A stretch of DNA of 38,716 nucleotides from Candidatus Anammoximicrobium sp. (GTDB taxonomy: Bacteria; Planctomycetota; Planctomycetia; Pirellulales; Pirellulaceae), in the NCBI GenBank assembly GCA_012515235.1, contig JAAYYU010000074.1:1-38716 (forward strand). Direction: 5' to 3'. Each line of letters starts with the position of its first letter. The first letter of the stretch is position 1. The translations under genes and the position numbers were made by a program. Positions 16,426-24,929 of the stretch are shown here, piece after piece. The notes under the pieces are model-generated. The model made no database searches and was not told where the DNA came from. It worked only from the letters and a program-made list of their open reading frames with translations.

Positions 16426-17925
16426 TTACCGTCCGAACGCGTACAGTCGGTGTTGCGTGCGGACGTACAACTTGCCGGCGGTGATCGCAGGGGTGGCGAG
16501 AATTGGCTCTTGGAGGTCGTTGGCGGCCAGAAGCTGGAAGGTTGGGCCGGCGGCAAAGACGGTCACGATTCCGCCGTAGGAAGCGGTGTAGATTTTCCCG
16601 TCACCTGCTACGGGCGAAGCGAAATAAGCCCCGCGAGGTCCCAGTCGCACGCGATAGCACAATCGGCCCGACGCGGCGTCCAGGCAGGACACGATTCCGC
16701 CGTCCTTGACCATGTAGACCTGACCGCGGTAGACCAGCGGCGAAGGCACTTCGGCCACACTGCGGGTTTCTCGCCACGCCACGTGGCTGCGGGTCACGTC
16801 GCCCTGTCCGCCGGGGCGGACAGCCAGCAGACCGTGCTCTCGGCCGCGTTGCGAAAAGGCCACGGCCCGCGACCATTCGGCGCGATCATACCGCTCGTCG
16901 CCGTCCGTGTCGAAAAAGCCGAAGGCGCGCGCCAGCGGGATTTCCGCGCCGACGATTCCACCCACCTCGGCCCGGCGGACGATCGGCAGATCGGCAGGCA
17001 ATTCCCGTTTGCTGATCTTGCCATCGGCGTCGGCATCGTACTTGGCGAGCGACTGGTCGAATTCCGGCAGCGGGATGCGGTCTTCCGGCTCCCCGCCCGG
17101 CCAGCAGGCGGCGACGAACAAGCGGTCGCCGGTGACGGTCGGCGTGCTGGCGGCCGCCGAGAGCATCCCGATCCGCCACTGCTCGGCACCGTCGTCCAGG
17201 CGATAGCCGGTGAGGCCCACCGAGGTGTGCATGACGACCTGCCGCATTCCCCCGTGGTCCCAAACCACGGGCGTGGCATATCCGGGCAAATAGGGCAGGG
17301 CCTCGCGGCGCCACACCACGTGTCCCGTCCGGCAGGCGATGGCCAGCAGCACCGGCTTGGGCGGGTGCTCGCAACTGAGGATCAAGTATTGCCCCGCCAC
17401 GATCGGCGAACTGCCGGAACCGTACTGAGTGGGGGGTGCCGGCTGCGGCAATCGCCACAATTCGCACCCGGCCAGGTCGTAGCACAGCAAGCCCCAGGAG
17501 CCGAAGTAGACGTAAACCCGTTGGCCGTCCGTCGCGGGAGTGGCGTTTGCCGGCGTGCTGATCGGGTGGACGTTTTCGATCGCCGTGGCCGGCGCGGCGC
17601 GCCGCCAGAGGATTTCGCCCCGGTTGCGGTCCAGGCAAATCGCCTCCAATTTGCCTGAGTCGGGATCAATGGCGGTAAGGAAGATGCGGTCGCCCCAGAT
17701 GCACGGCGACGAATGCCCCGGAGGCAGGCGAGTCGCCCAGAGAGCTTTTGCCGGGCCGAACTCGACCGGCAGGCAAGCTGCATCCGGCGACACCCCGCAC
17801 GCGTTAGCTCCGCGGAATTGCGGCCAACGCACTTGCGATTCGACGGCCACTTCCGCGCCGGACGCGGCCGCGGCGATCCAAGCTCCCACAGCCAGCGTCA
17901 GGGATCGGCACCCAACGTGGATCAT
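16426..17925 (-). CDS. Secreted PQQ-like beta-propeller protein with two EF-hands
   Basis: A 499-residue exported protein. Start at 17925 has AGGA about 8 nt upstream and gives a signal peptide (SLTLAVGAWIAAAASGAE). The opening WPQFRGANACGVSPD is the standard start of planctomycete outer-membrane PQQ-like (BamB-type) propellers. Propeller blades recur, for example WGDRIFLTAID...LEAICLDRNRGEILW and VYVYFGSWGLLCYDLAG.ELW. Two calcium-binding EF-hand loops interrupt the propeller: D297-E308 (DADADGKISKRE) and D339-E350 (DTDGDERYDRAE). True PQQ cofactor ligands are not evident, so a scaffold or binding role is more likely than dehydrogenase activity. It is 13 bp downstream of the thioredoxin-like gene in the same operon. 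Confidence 0.9.
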   Translation of the reverse strand: MIHVGCRSLTLAVGAWIAAAASGAEVAVESQVRWPQFRGANACGVSPDAACLPVEFGPAKALWATRLPPGHSSPCIWGDRIFLTAIDPDSGKLEAICLDRNRGEILWRRAAPATAIENVHPISTPANATPATDGQRVYVYFGSWGLLCYDLAGCELWRLPQPAPPTQYGSGSSPIVAGQYLILSCEHPPKPVLLAIACRTGHVVWRREALPYLPGYATPVVWDHGGMRQVVMHTSVGLTGYRLDDGAEQWRIGMLSAAASTPTVTGDRLFVAACWPGGEPEDRIPLPEFDQSLAKYDADADGKISKRELPADLPIVRRAEVGGIVGAEIPLARAFGFFDTDGDERYDRAEWSRAVAFSQRGREHGLLAVRPGGQGDVTRSHVAWRETRSVAEVPSPLVYRGQVYMVKDGGIVSCLDAASGRLCYRVRLGPRGAYFASPVAGDGKIYTASYGGIVTVFAAGPTFQLLAANDLQEPILATPAITAGKLYVRTQHRLYAFGR

Positions 17926-17938
17926 CTCGGCTTCCTGG

Positions 17939-18403
17939 TCAGTGGTTCGCCCAAGGACGCGTGGCCGTAACCGGTGCGGCGTTTTGCCGCGTCGCCACAT
18001 CGAGTCGGCGCTGAAAATCAACCGGCCCCACATAACCGACCATGTAGTCGATGACGCCGGTCCTGGGGGACACGATCACGGTCGTCGGATACGAACGGAC
18101 CCGAAACTTGCCCACGAGGTCCGGATTCTGCTCGGCCAACACGCTCACCGGAACGAATCCCGCTTGGATCGCCGCCGCGACGGTCCGGTTGGCGAATGTC
18201 TCGTGTTCCATCTTGCGGCAGTATAAGCAGTTCTGCGAGGTGATGAACAGGAGCATTGGACGTTGTTCGCGCCGGGCCGACTGCCATGCCCGATCAGCGT
18301 CGGTTTTCCAATTGGCCGTCAAGACCCCCTGGGCCAACAGCGAACTGGCGGCGAGCATGACCAGGAGAAAGGCGAAACGCGAGACGACGACTGGAGAATT
18401 CAC
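17939..18403 (-). CDS. Exported thioredoxin-like protein
   Basis: A 154-residue periplasmic thioredoxin-fold protein. Signal peptide at 1-25 (FAFLLVMLAASSLLAQ). Active-site-like pair C59-L-Y-C62 in SQNCLYCRKM and a cis-proline at P106 in SYPTTVIV. The short form and the KMEHETF segment resemble the thioredoxin-7/DUF255-like group. Probably a disulfide reductase or isomerase acting on exported proteins. The PQQ-propeller gene follows after 13 bp, suggesting it serves that partner, which contains several cysteines. Confidence 0.88.
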   Translation of the reverse strand: MNSPVVVSRFAFLLVMLAASSLLAQGVLTANWKTDADRAWQSARREQRPMLLFITSQNCLYCRKMEHETFANRTVAAAIQAGFVPVSVLAEQNPDLVGKFRVRSYPTTVIVSPRTGVIDYMVGYVGPVDFQRRLDVATRQNAAPVTATRPWANH

Positions 18404-18794
18404 GATTGGCTCCTACGGCGGCAAACGCCCTCGCGGCGGGGACAGCGATAAGTCGCTGCCGGATGGGCGAAAAGAAACGGCTCCCAAACCTGCTGTGCGA
18501 TTTCCTCGTTTATCGACGCCTGGGACGCGGCCGTCCCAGACACGGCACGACAAATCGCGTTGTTCCGGCTGTAGCGGAAGAGGCAATGCAACGGGTCGGT
18601 CCAGGGCGACCTGCCAGACGAAATCCCGCCGATCGCGTGGAGCGGAAGGGACGGGCACGGAAACCTGGACTGCGTCAACGACCTGTACAAAGTGCCGAAA
18701 TCCCGCGTGGTGCCCGTTGCCGCACGGCGGGTAATTTGCGATCATTTTGTCAGCGTTGGCAGTCCCAAGCAGACGTTTGCAGAAAGAGTATTCC
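18404..18794. other. Divergent intergenic region between thioredoxin-like and xylA genes
   Basis: No gene recognised. Two perfect stem-loops with 4-nt loops occur: cagcga/tcgctg (18443-18458) and ctgggacg/cgtcccag (18520-18539). The region must hold promoters for both flanking genes, but no clear -35/-10 pair stood out. Confidence 0.5.
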
Positions 18795-20105
18795 ATGACC
18801 GCCTTTCCTGAAGTCGACAAGGTTTGCTACGAAGGTCCGCAGTCGAAGAACCCCTTGGCCTTCCGCTGGTACGACGAGAATGAGGTCGTCGAAGGCAAGA
18901 CGATGAAGGAGCACTTCCGTTTCAGCGTCGCCTACTGGCATACCTTCCGCGGCACGGGTTCCGATCCGTTCGGACCCGGCACGATGGTGCGTCCTTGGGA
19001 CGACGGCAGCGACTCGTTGGACAACGCCAGGAATCGCGTTTGCGTGGCCTTCGAGTTCATGGAAAAACTGGGGGCGCCGTTCTACGCTTTTCACGACCGC
19101 GACGTGGCGCCGGAGGGCAAGACGCTGGCCGAGTCCAACAAGAACCTGGACGAAATCGTCAAGGTGTTGAAGGACGAACAGGCGCGCACGGGCATCCGAC
19201 TGCTGTGGGGCACCGCCAATCTGTTTGGCAACCCGCGGTATCTGCACGGCGCGTCGACCAGTTGCAACGCCGATGCCTTTGCCTTTGCGGCCGCCCAAGT
19301 GAAAAAGTGCCTGGAAGTCACCAAGGAACTCGGCGGTGTGAACTACGTGTTCTGGGGCGGGCGCGAGGGCTACCAGAACCTGTTCAACACCGATCTGAAA
19401 CGCGAACTGGACCACCTGGGCCGCTTCCTGCATCTGGCCGTCGACTATGCCAAAGAGATCGGCTTCACCGGCCAATTCCTGATCGAGCCGAAGCCGAAAG
19501 AGCCCACCAAGCACCAGTACGACTCGGACGCGGCGGCGTGCATCAACTTCCTGCGAGCGTACGACCTGCTGGATCATTTCAAGCTGAACATCGAGACCAA
19601 CCACGCGACTCTGGCCGGCCACACCATGATGCACGAACTGGACTACGCGGCCAGTCAGGGCGCGCTGGGCTCGATCGACGCCAACACGGGCGACATGCTC
19701 CTGGGGTGGGACACCGATCAATTCCCGACCAACTACTACTTGACCACGGAGGTGATGCTGATCCTGCTCAAGTACGGCGGCTTGGCGCCGGGCGGCGTGA
19801 ACTTCGACGCCAAGGTGCGGCGTGAGAGCTTCGAGCCGATCGATTTGTTCTACGCCCACGTCGGCGGCATGGACGCGTTCGCGCGCGGGCTGAAGATCGC
19901 TGCCGCGATCCGTGCGGACGGCGAGTTGGCGGCCTTTGTCCGGGACCGCTACCGCAGTTGGGACACCGGCATCGGCGCTGAGATCGAAGCCGGCAAAGCC
20001 GATTTCAAAACGCTGGAAACGTACATGCTGGAGAAGGGCGACATCGCGCCCAACCAAAGCGGCCGGCAAGAAATGTTGGAGAATCTGATCAACCGATACG
20101 TTTGA
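18795..20105 (+). CDS. xylA: Xylose isomerase
   Basis: A 436-residue TIM-barrel enzyme that interconverts D-xylose and D-xylulose (and glucose/fructose) in the cytosol. Catalytic pair H100/D103 in [10 protein letters not shown]; metal ligands E231 and the K233 pair in [12 protein letters not shown]267 and H270 in IETNH, D295 in SIDAN, and D306/D308 in GWDTDQF. The length and the N-terminal [20 protein letters not shown] place it in the longer (type II) class. Start at 18795 is supported by homology-like N-terminus [10 protein letters not shown] and a weak AAAGAG 6 nt upstream. No xylulokinase is adjacent; a Gfo/Idh/MocA gene follows after 169 bp. Confidence 0.98.
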   Translation: MTAFPEVDKVCYEGPQSKNPLAFRWYDENEVVEGKTMKEHFRFSVAYWHTFRGTGSDPFGPGTMVRPWDDGSDSLDNARNRVCVAFEFMEKLGAPFYAFHDRDVAPEGKTLAESNKNLDEIVKVLKDEQARTGIRLLWGTANLFGNPRYLHGASTSCNADAFAFAAAQVKKCLEVTKELGGVNYVFWGGREGYQNLFNTDLKRELDHLGRFLHLAVDYAKEIGFTGQFLIEPKPKEPTKHQYDSDAAACINFLRAYDLLDHFKLNIETNHATLAGHTMMHELDYAASQGALGSIDANTGDMLLGWDTDQFPTNYYLTTEVMLILLKYGGLAPGGVNFDAKVRRESFEPIDLFYAHVGGMDAFARGLKIAAAIRADGELAAFVRDRYRSWDTGIGAEIEAGKADFKTLETYMLEKGDIAPNQSGRQEMLENLINRYV

Positions 20106-20130
20106 TTTCCCCCTCCGCGCGAAAGGCCTC

Positions 20131-20227
20131 AGGCTTGCCGAATTCAGTTCTGGCCGCCGGTTGCTGTGGACAGATGGCAGACGTCCGCTTGCCCAGCGCT
20201 CGCCCAGAATGGAGTTCGGCCAAGCCT
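20131..20227. repeat. 97-nt imperfect inverted-repeat element
   Basis: Left arm from 20131 (aggcttgccgaattcagttc) pairs with 20204-20227 with a few mismatches around a 50-nt centre. Aligned with the arm at 13051 it matches 19 of 24 positions, so both belong to one repeat family. It lies between xylA and the oxidoreductase gene and could also end the xylA transcript. Confidence 0.7.
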
Positions 20228-20274
20228 GATCCTTGTGCCGGAGCCCCACCCTCCTTGATCCCGAAAGGACAACG

Positions 20275-21615
20275 ATGAACACCTCACGCCGTTCGTTTCT
20301 CAAGCAGGCCGCCGCGTCGGCCGCGGGCGTCCCGTTCCTCCTGCCGTCGCGCATCTGGGCGGCGGAGCCCCAGCCCAACGCCCGGATCACGATGGGCTTC
20401 ATCGGCATGGGCAAGCAGAACCGCGGCCTGCTGGGCGGTTTCCTGGGACAGCAGACCAAGGTGCTGGCGGTGTGCGACGTGGACACCACGCGCCGGGAAG
20501 CGGCCAAGAAGCGCGTGGATGAGTACTACGCCCAGAAGGGCGAGCAGGGCAGCCAGTGCGCCGCCTACAACGATTTCCGCGAAATCATCGAACGCAAAGA
20601 CATCGACGCGGTTTGCATCGCCACGCCGGACCACTGGCACGCCATCATCACCGTGGCAGCCCTCCGCGCGGGCAAGGACGTTTACTGCGAGAAACCGCTC
20701 ACGCACAACATCCACGAGGCCGTCGAAGTGATCCGCGCGGTGGACGCCACTGGCCGGATCCTGCAGACGGGGTCGATGCAGCGGTCCTCGAAGGAATTCC
20801 GCGTGGCCTGCGAACTGGTGCAAAACGGAGCGATCGGCAAGGTCGAACGCGTCGAGTGCAGCTTTGGCGATCCCGGTGTGCCCTGCAACTTGGGCGAGGA
20901 GCCGCTGGAACCCGGACTGGATTGGAATCTGTGGTTGGGACCCACGCCGCTGCGGCCCTACCACTCGGTCCTCAGCCCGCGGGGGAACCACGACCATTAC
21001 CCGAACTGGCGCGCCTACCGCGAGTACGGCGGCGGCATGGTCACTGACTGGGGCGCCCACCATCTGGACATCGCCCAGTGGGGACTCGGCATGGACGCCA
21101 GCGGCCCGGTCGAAGTGCTGCCGCCCGAGACGCCCGAGGCAAAACGCGGCGCCAAGTTGGTGTATGCCAACGGCGTGACGGTCGAGCACAAGAACGGATT
21201 CGGAGCGCACTTCTACGGCACGGAGGGCGAGATTCAAGTCAATCGGGGCAAATTCACTTTCCAACGCGGGTCCGAGGTGATCGCTTCCTTTACCGGCAGC
21301 GAAGAGGAACGGAAGAAGACTTCCTGCGCGGCCCAAGTCCAAATTGCGGAACGCGACTTCCTGAAGGACGCCAAGATCCGATTGTACGACAGCAAGAACC
21401 AGCTGTGGGACTTTCTGGAATGCGTCCAGTCCCGCAAGAAACCGATTTGCAACGAGCAGGTGGGCGGACGAAGCGCCATCTGCTGCCACCTGATGAACCA
21501 GGCCTACTACCACGGGCAGAAGCTCAAGTGGGACCCTGCCAAGTTCGTGTTCGTGGACGGCGCGGGCGATCCCGCTTGGCTGACCCGCGATTACCGCAGT
21601 CCGTGGAGCGTGTAA
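20275..21615 (+). CDS. Gfo/Idh/MocA-family oxidoreductase, twin-arginine exported
   Basis: A 446-residue NAD(P)-dependent sugar dehydrogenase-like protein. It opens with a twin-arginine signal (SRRSFLKQAAASAAG, 4-18), so it is exported folded. The Rossmann domain starts at MGFIGMGKQNRG (40-51) with CDVD as the beta-2 acidic turn. EKPLT (139-143) carries the family lysine K140; AHHLDIAQWG (261-270) holds the likely catalytic histidine. The C-terminal half matches planctomycete oxidoreductases that act on cyclitols or hexoses. Start at 20275 has AAAGGA about 6 nt upstream. Converges with rimO. Substrate unknown; the neighbour xylA suggests sugar metabolism, but the two act in different compartments. 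Confidence 0.92.
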   Translation: MNTSRRSFLKQAAASAAGVPFLLPSRIWAAEPQPNARITMGFIGMGKQNRGLLGGFLGQQTKVLAVCDVDTTRREAAKKRVDEYYAQKGEQGSQCAAYNDFREIIERKDIDAVCIATPDHWHAIITVAALRAGKDVYCEKPLTHNIHEAVEVIRAVDATGRILQTGSMQRSSKEFRVACELVQNGAIGKVERVECSFGDPGVPCNLGEEPLEPGLDWNLWLGPTPLRPYHSVLSPRGNHDHYPNWRAYREYGGGMVTDWGAHHLDIAQWGLGMDASGPVEVLPPETPEAKRGAKLVYANGVTVEHKNGFGAHFYGTEGEIQVNRGKFTFQRGSEVIASFTGSEEERKKTSCAAQVQIAERDFLKDAKIRLYDSKNQLWDFLECVQSRKKPICNEQVGGRSAICCHLMNQAYYHGQKLKWDPAKFVFVDGAGDPAWLTRDYRSPWSV

Positions 21616-21662
21616 GCCAACGGGCGGCGCTGGTTCGCGTTTCATCGAGGCAGGATTGCAGA

Positions 21663-21703
21663 CGCGTCGCTGCGCGACGCGGTTCCGCTCGCGGAGCGAG
21701 CGG
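21663..21703. terminator. Double hairpin between convergent genes
   Basis: Two perfect 7-bp stem-loops in a row: cgcgtcg/cgacgcg (21663-21681) and ccgctcg/cgagcgg with loop cggag (21685-21703). No U-tract follows, so this may be a bidirectional terminator or a REP-like repeat. The second hairpin recurs almost unchanged, inverted, at 34785. Confidence 0.55.
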
Positions 21704-21749
21704 TCTACGGTGCGGCGCGTGCCGGTTTGGGAAAGACCGGCCTGCGCGG

Positions 21750-23144
21750 TCATCGCTGCGGCTTGCCCACCGCGACGCCGATCAGGTCGTAGTCCTGGAA
21801 AGTAACGATTTCGCTCGGGACGATGTCGCCGGCGGCCAGACGCAGCTTGCCGCCGGTGACGTAAACCGCTGCGTCGATGTCCGGGGCATCGGCGTGGGAG
21901 CGGCCGATCCAGACGTTGGACTCGCCGGGAACCGGGCGGTCGAGGATCACCGCCTTCTGCAGCCCGATCTGGTTCCGATTCCACTTGAAAGCGATCTGCT
22001 GCTGAAGCTCCATCAAGCGGTCTCGACGCTGAGTCTTGACCTCCTCCGGCACCTGGCCGGGCAGTGACGCCGAGGGCGTGTCCGGCTCCAGCGAGTACGT
22101 GAACACGCCCAGCCGCTGGAAGCGTTGCGTTCGTACGAACGCGACCAGTTCCTCGAATTGCGCGTCCGTCTCGCCGGGAAACCCGGTGATCAGCGTGGTC
22201 CGCAGCGTCAGGCCGGGGATGCGCTCCCGCAGCGTGGCCAGCAGACGCTCGGTCTGGTCGCGAGTCACCCGGCGGGCCATGCGGCGAAGCACCTCGTCGT
22301 TGATGTGCTGGAGCGGCAGGTCGAGGTACGGCACGATCTTGGCCGAGGTCGCAATCGTGTCGATCAGCAGGTCGTCGATATACATCGGATAGAGGTACAT
22401 CAGGCGAATCCAGGCGATTCCGGCGACTTGCTCCAATCGCCGCAGCAGGTGGGCTAGTCGCGGCTCGCCGTACAAGTCCTGGCCGTAGTACGTCGTATCC
22501 TGCGCAACGACGATCAGTTCGCGGACCCCGTCCGCCGCCAACTGCTCCGCTTCGTCCACCACCTGCTCGATCGGCTTCGTCGCGTGCTTGCCGCGCAGCT
22601 TGGGAATGGTACAGAACGTACACAGCCGATCGCAGCCCTCGGAGATCTTCAAATACGCGAAATGCCGCGGCGTGATCCGCAGGCGATCCGTGTCGCCCAG
22701 CGGCCGAATCGGCGCCGGCTGAAACACGGCCCGCTGCTCGTTCACCTGGCCGATCAGCCGGTCCGCGACGCGGGTGATCTCTTCGCGGGCAAAGACGCCG
22801 ACCACGACGTCGATGCCGGGGCATTCGGCGAGCAGTTGCGCGCGCTGCCGCTCCGCCAGGCATCCGGACACGATCACGCCGCGGAGTCGGCCTTGCTGTT
22901 TTAGTTTCAGCATTTCATCGATGGCGGCATACGATTCGGCCCGAGCGCGGTCGATGAACCCGCAGGTGTTGACGACGACAAAATCCGCACCGGCAGGCTC
23001 GGAGATCAGGCGGTATCCGTCGAGTTGCAGCAGACCCAGCATGCGTTCGCTGTCGACCAGGTTCTTCGGACAACCGAGGCTGACAAAGGCATACGTGCCT
23101 TTGCAGGCGGCGGGAGGCGGGTTGGGCGGCGGCTGTCTGGACAC
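21750..23144 (-). CDS. rimO: Ribosomal protein S12 methylthiotransferase
   Basis: A 464-residue radical-SAM enzyme that methylthiolates the conserved aspartate of ribosomal protein S12. The N-terminal UPF0004 domain supplies cluster cysteines C25 (SLGCPKNLVDSE), C61 (NTCGFID) and C95 (SGCLAER). The radical-SAM cluster is C171-x3-C175-x2-C178 (GCDRLCTFC). The C-terminal TRAM domain ends near VGKPQR. SLGCPKNLVD and the TRAM length favour RimO over MiaB. Starts with GTG at 23144, AAGGA 6 nt upstream. It has its own promoter inside the end of the upstream receiver-like gene. Confidence 0.97.
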   Translation of the reverse strand: MSRQPPPNPPPAACKGTYAFVSLGCPKNLVDSERMLGLLQLDGYRLISEPAGADFVVVNTCGFIDRARAESYAAIDEMLKLKQQGRLRGVIVSGCLAERQRAQLLAECPGIDVVVGVFAREEITRVADRLIGQVNEQRAVFQPAPIRPLGDTDRLRITPRHFAYLKISEGCDRLCTFCTIPKLRGKHATKPIEQVVDEAEQLAADGVRELIVVAQDTTYYGQDLYGEPRLAHLLRRLEQVAGIAWIRLMYLYPMYIDDLLIDTIATSAKIVPYLDLPLQHINDEVLRRMARRVTRDQTERLLATLRERIPGLTLRTTLITGFPGETDAQFEELVAFVRTQRFQRLGVFTYSLEPDTPSASLPGQVPEEVKTQRRDRLMELQQQIAFKWNRNQIGLQKAVILDRPVPGESNVWIGRSHADAPDIDAAVYVTGGKLRLAAGDIVPSEIVTFQDYDLIGVAVGKPQR

Positions 23145-23214
23145 CGGTGTTCCTTTTGTTCTGTCCGCGGATCAGGGCGGCTCGTTTCGTCGCGCGGTTT
23201 CGACTCGGCGGCTA

Positions 23215-23243
23215 AAGATATCCGACCGGTCAGCCGGTGTTAA
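23215..23243 (-). promoter_or_regulatory. Sigma-70-type promoter of rimO
   Basis: On the minus strand TTAACA (23238-23243) and TATCTT (23215-23220) are separated by exactly 17 nt. The -35 box overlaps the stop codon of the upstream gene. The leader before the rimO GTG would be about 65 nt. Confidence 0.6.
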
Positions 23244-24109
23244 GGCCCTTGGAGCGTGCCCGCCAAGGCGAGCGAGTTATTCAAGTGCCAAAGCAGGTCG
23301 TAGACCAGGAACGGCTTGGCCAGGACGGCCGAGACGTCTTCAGCCCTGGCGAGTTCTTCGTCCTGCCTGCGGACAAAGTCCAAAAGCGCGATGACCGGAG
23401 CCGGGCGGTGCCGCTGGACCACGTCGCGCAGCAAGCAAACTCCGCGGGCGTCGCAGCTCACGCCGTCGGCCAGTGCCGCGACAAAGCCGCTGGCGGCGAC
23501 CGCCGGCGCGGATGGGCACCAGACGGTCGCGTAGCCGCCCAAGCGGCAGGCGTCGGTGAGTGCCAGAAATGTCTCGTGGCCATCGGCGTAGATCGCAATC
23601 AGCCCCTCCCGGCGAGGCCACGCTAGCCCCACGGTGGCAGCCAATTGCTCATCCAGGCTGGCCGTTCGCGGCATCCACCACGGGCCGGCCATCGATGCCG
23701 AACCGGGCTGCAGAAACGGGATCAACCGTGGCTGCCATTGGTGCCACAGGACGCGGATCATTCCGGTGCCGGGCCGGCCGCTGCGCAATTCGCCTTCGCA
23801 CCAACTGCCCGCCAACGCCACCAGTCGCGACAACGGCGATGCGGCGTGCAGACGCTCGATCTGTTGCGGACTGATTTGCCCCGGCCGCGATTGGGCCACA
23901 AGCATTACATCGGGAATCAACCGGCCGGCAACGGACTCGTCACCGCCAGCCGACGCCTCGCCTTCCGCCGCAGCCGGTTGCATCGCGGCCAGACCGTCCG
24001 CAACGGAAGCGGCTCGCGTGAGTTGCGTATGTTGCTCCAGCCAAGCGACGGCTTCGCGGAAATCCTGGTGCGTCCAGTCGCCGACGAGCAGCACGCGTTT
24101 GGACGCCAT
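23240..24109 (-). CDS. Uncharacterised protein with two degenerate receiver-like domains
   Basis: A 289-residue cytosolic protein. Not a named family to me. The first half (5-135) has the alternating strands of a response-regulator receiver (KRVLLVGDW, PDVMLVAQS, SRLVALAGS) and a striking GSWCEGELRSGRP (101-113) followed by WHQW. The second half (168-280) repeats the pattern (GLIAIYADG, APVIALLDF) and ends with VLAKPFLVYDLLWHL, whose K265-P matches the conserved lysine-proline of receivers. No acceptor aspartate is evident at the expected place in either half, so phosphorylation is doubtful. Its ATG (24109) overlaps the TGA of the HTH-EIIA gene by one base, with GGAGG upstream, indicating translational coupling. 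Confidence 0.75.
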   Translation of the reverse strand: MASKRVLLVGDWTHQDFREAVAWLEQHTQLTRAASVADGLAAMQPAAAEGEASAGGDESVAGRLIPDVMLVAQSRPGQISPQQIERLHAASPLSRLVALAGSWCEGELRSGRPGTGMIRVLWHQWQPRLIPFLQPGSASMAGPWWMPRTASLDEQLAATVGLAWPRREGLIAIYADGHETFLALTDACRLGGYATVWCPSAPAVAASGFVAALADGVSCDARGVCLLRDVVQRHRPAPVIALLDFVRRQDEELARAEDVSAVLAKPFLVYDLLWHLNNSLALAGTLQGP

Positions 24110-24828
24110 CACGCCCCTCCGAACAACTCGGCTTCGCGCAACGCCACCCAATCCCGAATCTCGGCCGAAGTCTCACTACAGCGCAAGCCGTCCAGGGTCG
24201 TGCTGTCGCTCAGCAACCGGCTCAGCCGGGCAAGGGTCCGCAGGTGGCCGCGGTCGTCCGTGGAAAGGATCAGAAAGAACATGTCGGTCAGGCCGCCGCG
24301 CACGCCGCCGAAGGGAACTCCGTGGTAGGTCCGGCCGAACGCGAGGAACGGCTCGGCCAGGATATTCGGCATCGGCCGTCGCGGGTGCAGCAGCGCGACG
24401 CCGATGTCCAGCGCCGTGGGATGCAGATCCTCGCGCTCGCGCACCGCCGCAGCCATCCGCTCCGGGTCCCACAGCAGGCCGGTTTGCGCCGCCAGTTGCG
24501 TCATCTCGTCGATCACCGAACCCCGTGTTTTGGCCCTCAGCGGCACGGCAATCGCCAGCAGCGGAAGCATTTTCACCAGCGACACCGCCTCCTCTTCCGG
24601 GCCGCCCCGGTGCCGCTCCAGCACGTTTTCCATCCGGATCAGTTCGTCCTCGTCGGAAACGCCGATGCGTTCCTCCAGCCAGTGGTGAATCTCCGCCTCC
24701 GCAAACCGCCACTGTCCGCTGACTTTGCGTCCCGGCAGTTTGCCGCGATCGGCCATCCGAGCCACTTGTTGCGGCGACACGTGCAGATAGGCTGCCAGCG
24801 TGTCGACATCGAAATCTTTCGTTGCCAT
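24109..24828 (-). CDS. HTH (excisionase-type) and PTS EIIA fusion protein
   Basis: A 239-residue protein. Residues 8-52 form an excisionase/MerR-like winged helix (LAAYLHVSPQQVARMADRGKLPGRK, then QWRF). Residues 82-235 match the fructose/mannitol (PtsN-like) EIIA fold: REDLHPTALDIGVALLHPR with likely phospho-acceptor H148, and GLTDMFFLILSTDDRGHLRTLARLSRLL. No EIIB or EIIC transport genes are nearby, so it is probably regulatory, sensing phosphoenolpyruvate flux or nitrogen state as PtsN does, with the HTH giving direct DNA or protein binding. It starts a transcript separate from the TPR gene because a strong terminator lies 29 bp upstream. Confidence 0.88.
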   Translation of the reverse strand: MATKDFDVDTLAAYLHVSPQQVARMADRGKLPGRKVSGQWRFAEAEIHHWLEERIGVSDEDELIRMENVLERHRGGPEEEAVSLVKMLPLLAIAVPLRAKTRGSVIDEMTQLAAQTGLLWDPERMAAAVREREDLHPTALDIGVALLHPRRPMPNILAEPFLAFGRTYHGVPFGGVRGGLTDMFFLILSTDDRGHLRTLARLSRLLSDSTTLDGLRCSETSAEIRDWVALREAELFGGA

Positions 24829-24857
24829 CTCGATCTGGATCAGGTGAAAGGGGTACG

Positions 24858-24888
24858 AAAAAAGCCACGGCGGCTTTCGCCGTGGCTT
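24858..24888 (-). terminator. Rho-independent terminator of the TPR gene
   Basis: On the minus strand an 11-bp perfect stem AAGCCACGGCG/CGCCGTGGCTT with a 5-nt loop runs into TTTTTT. It ends the transcript about 42 nt after the TPR stop codon. Confidence 0.92.
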
Positions 24889-24929
24889 CCTGGCTGCCGG
24901 GCCCTCCGCAAGGGAGTTGGAGCAGATCT

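Noticed and set aside
20284..22863. 859-codon open frame on the minus strand
   Set aside because: Antisense to the oxidoreductase gene and out of frame with rimO, both of which have clear motifs and ribosome binding sites.
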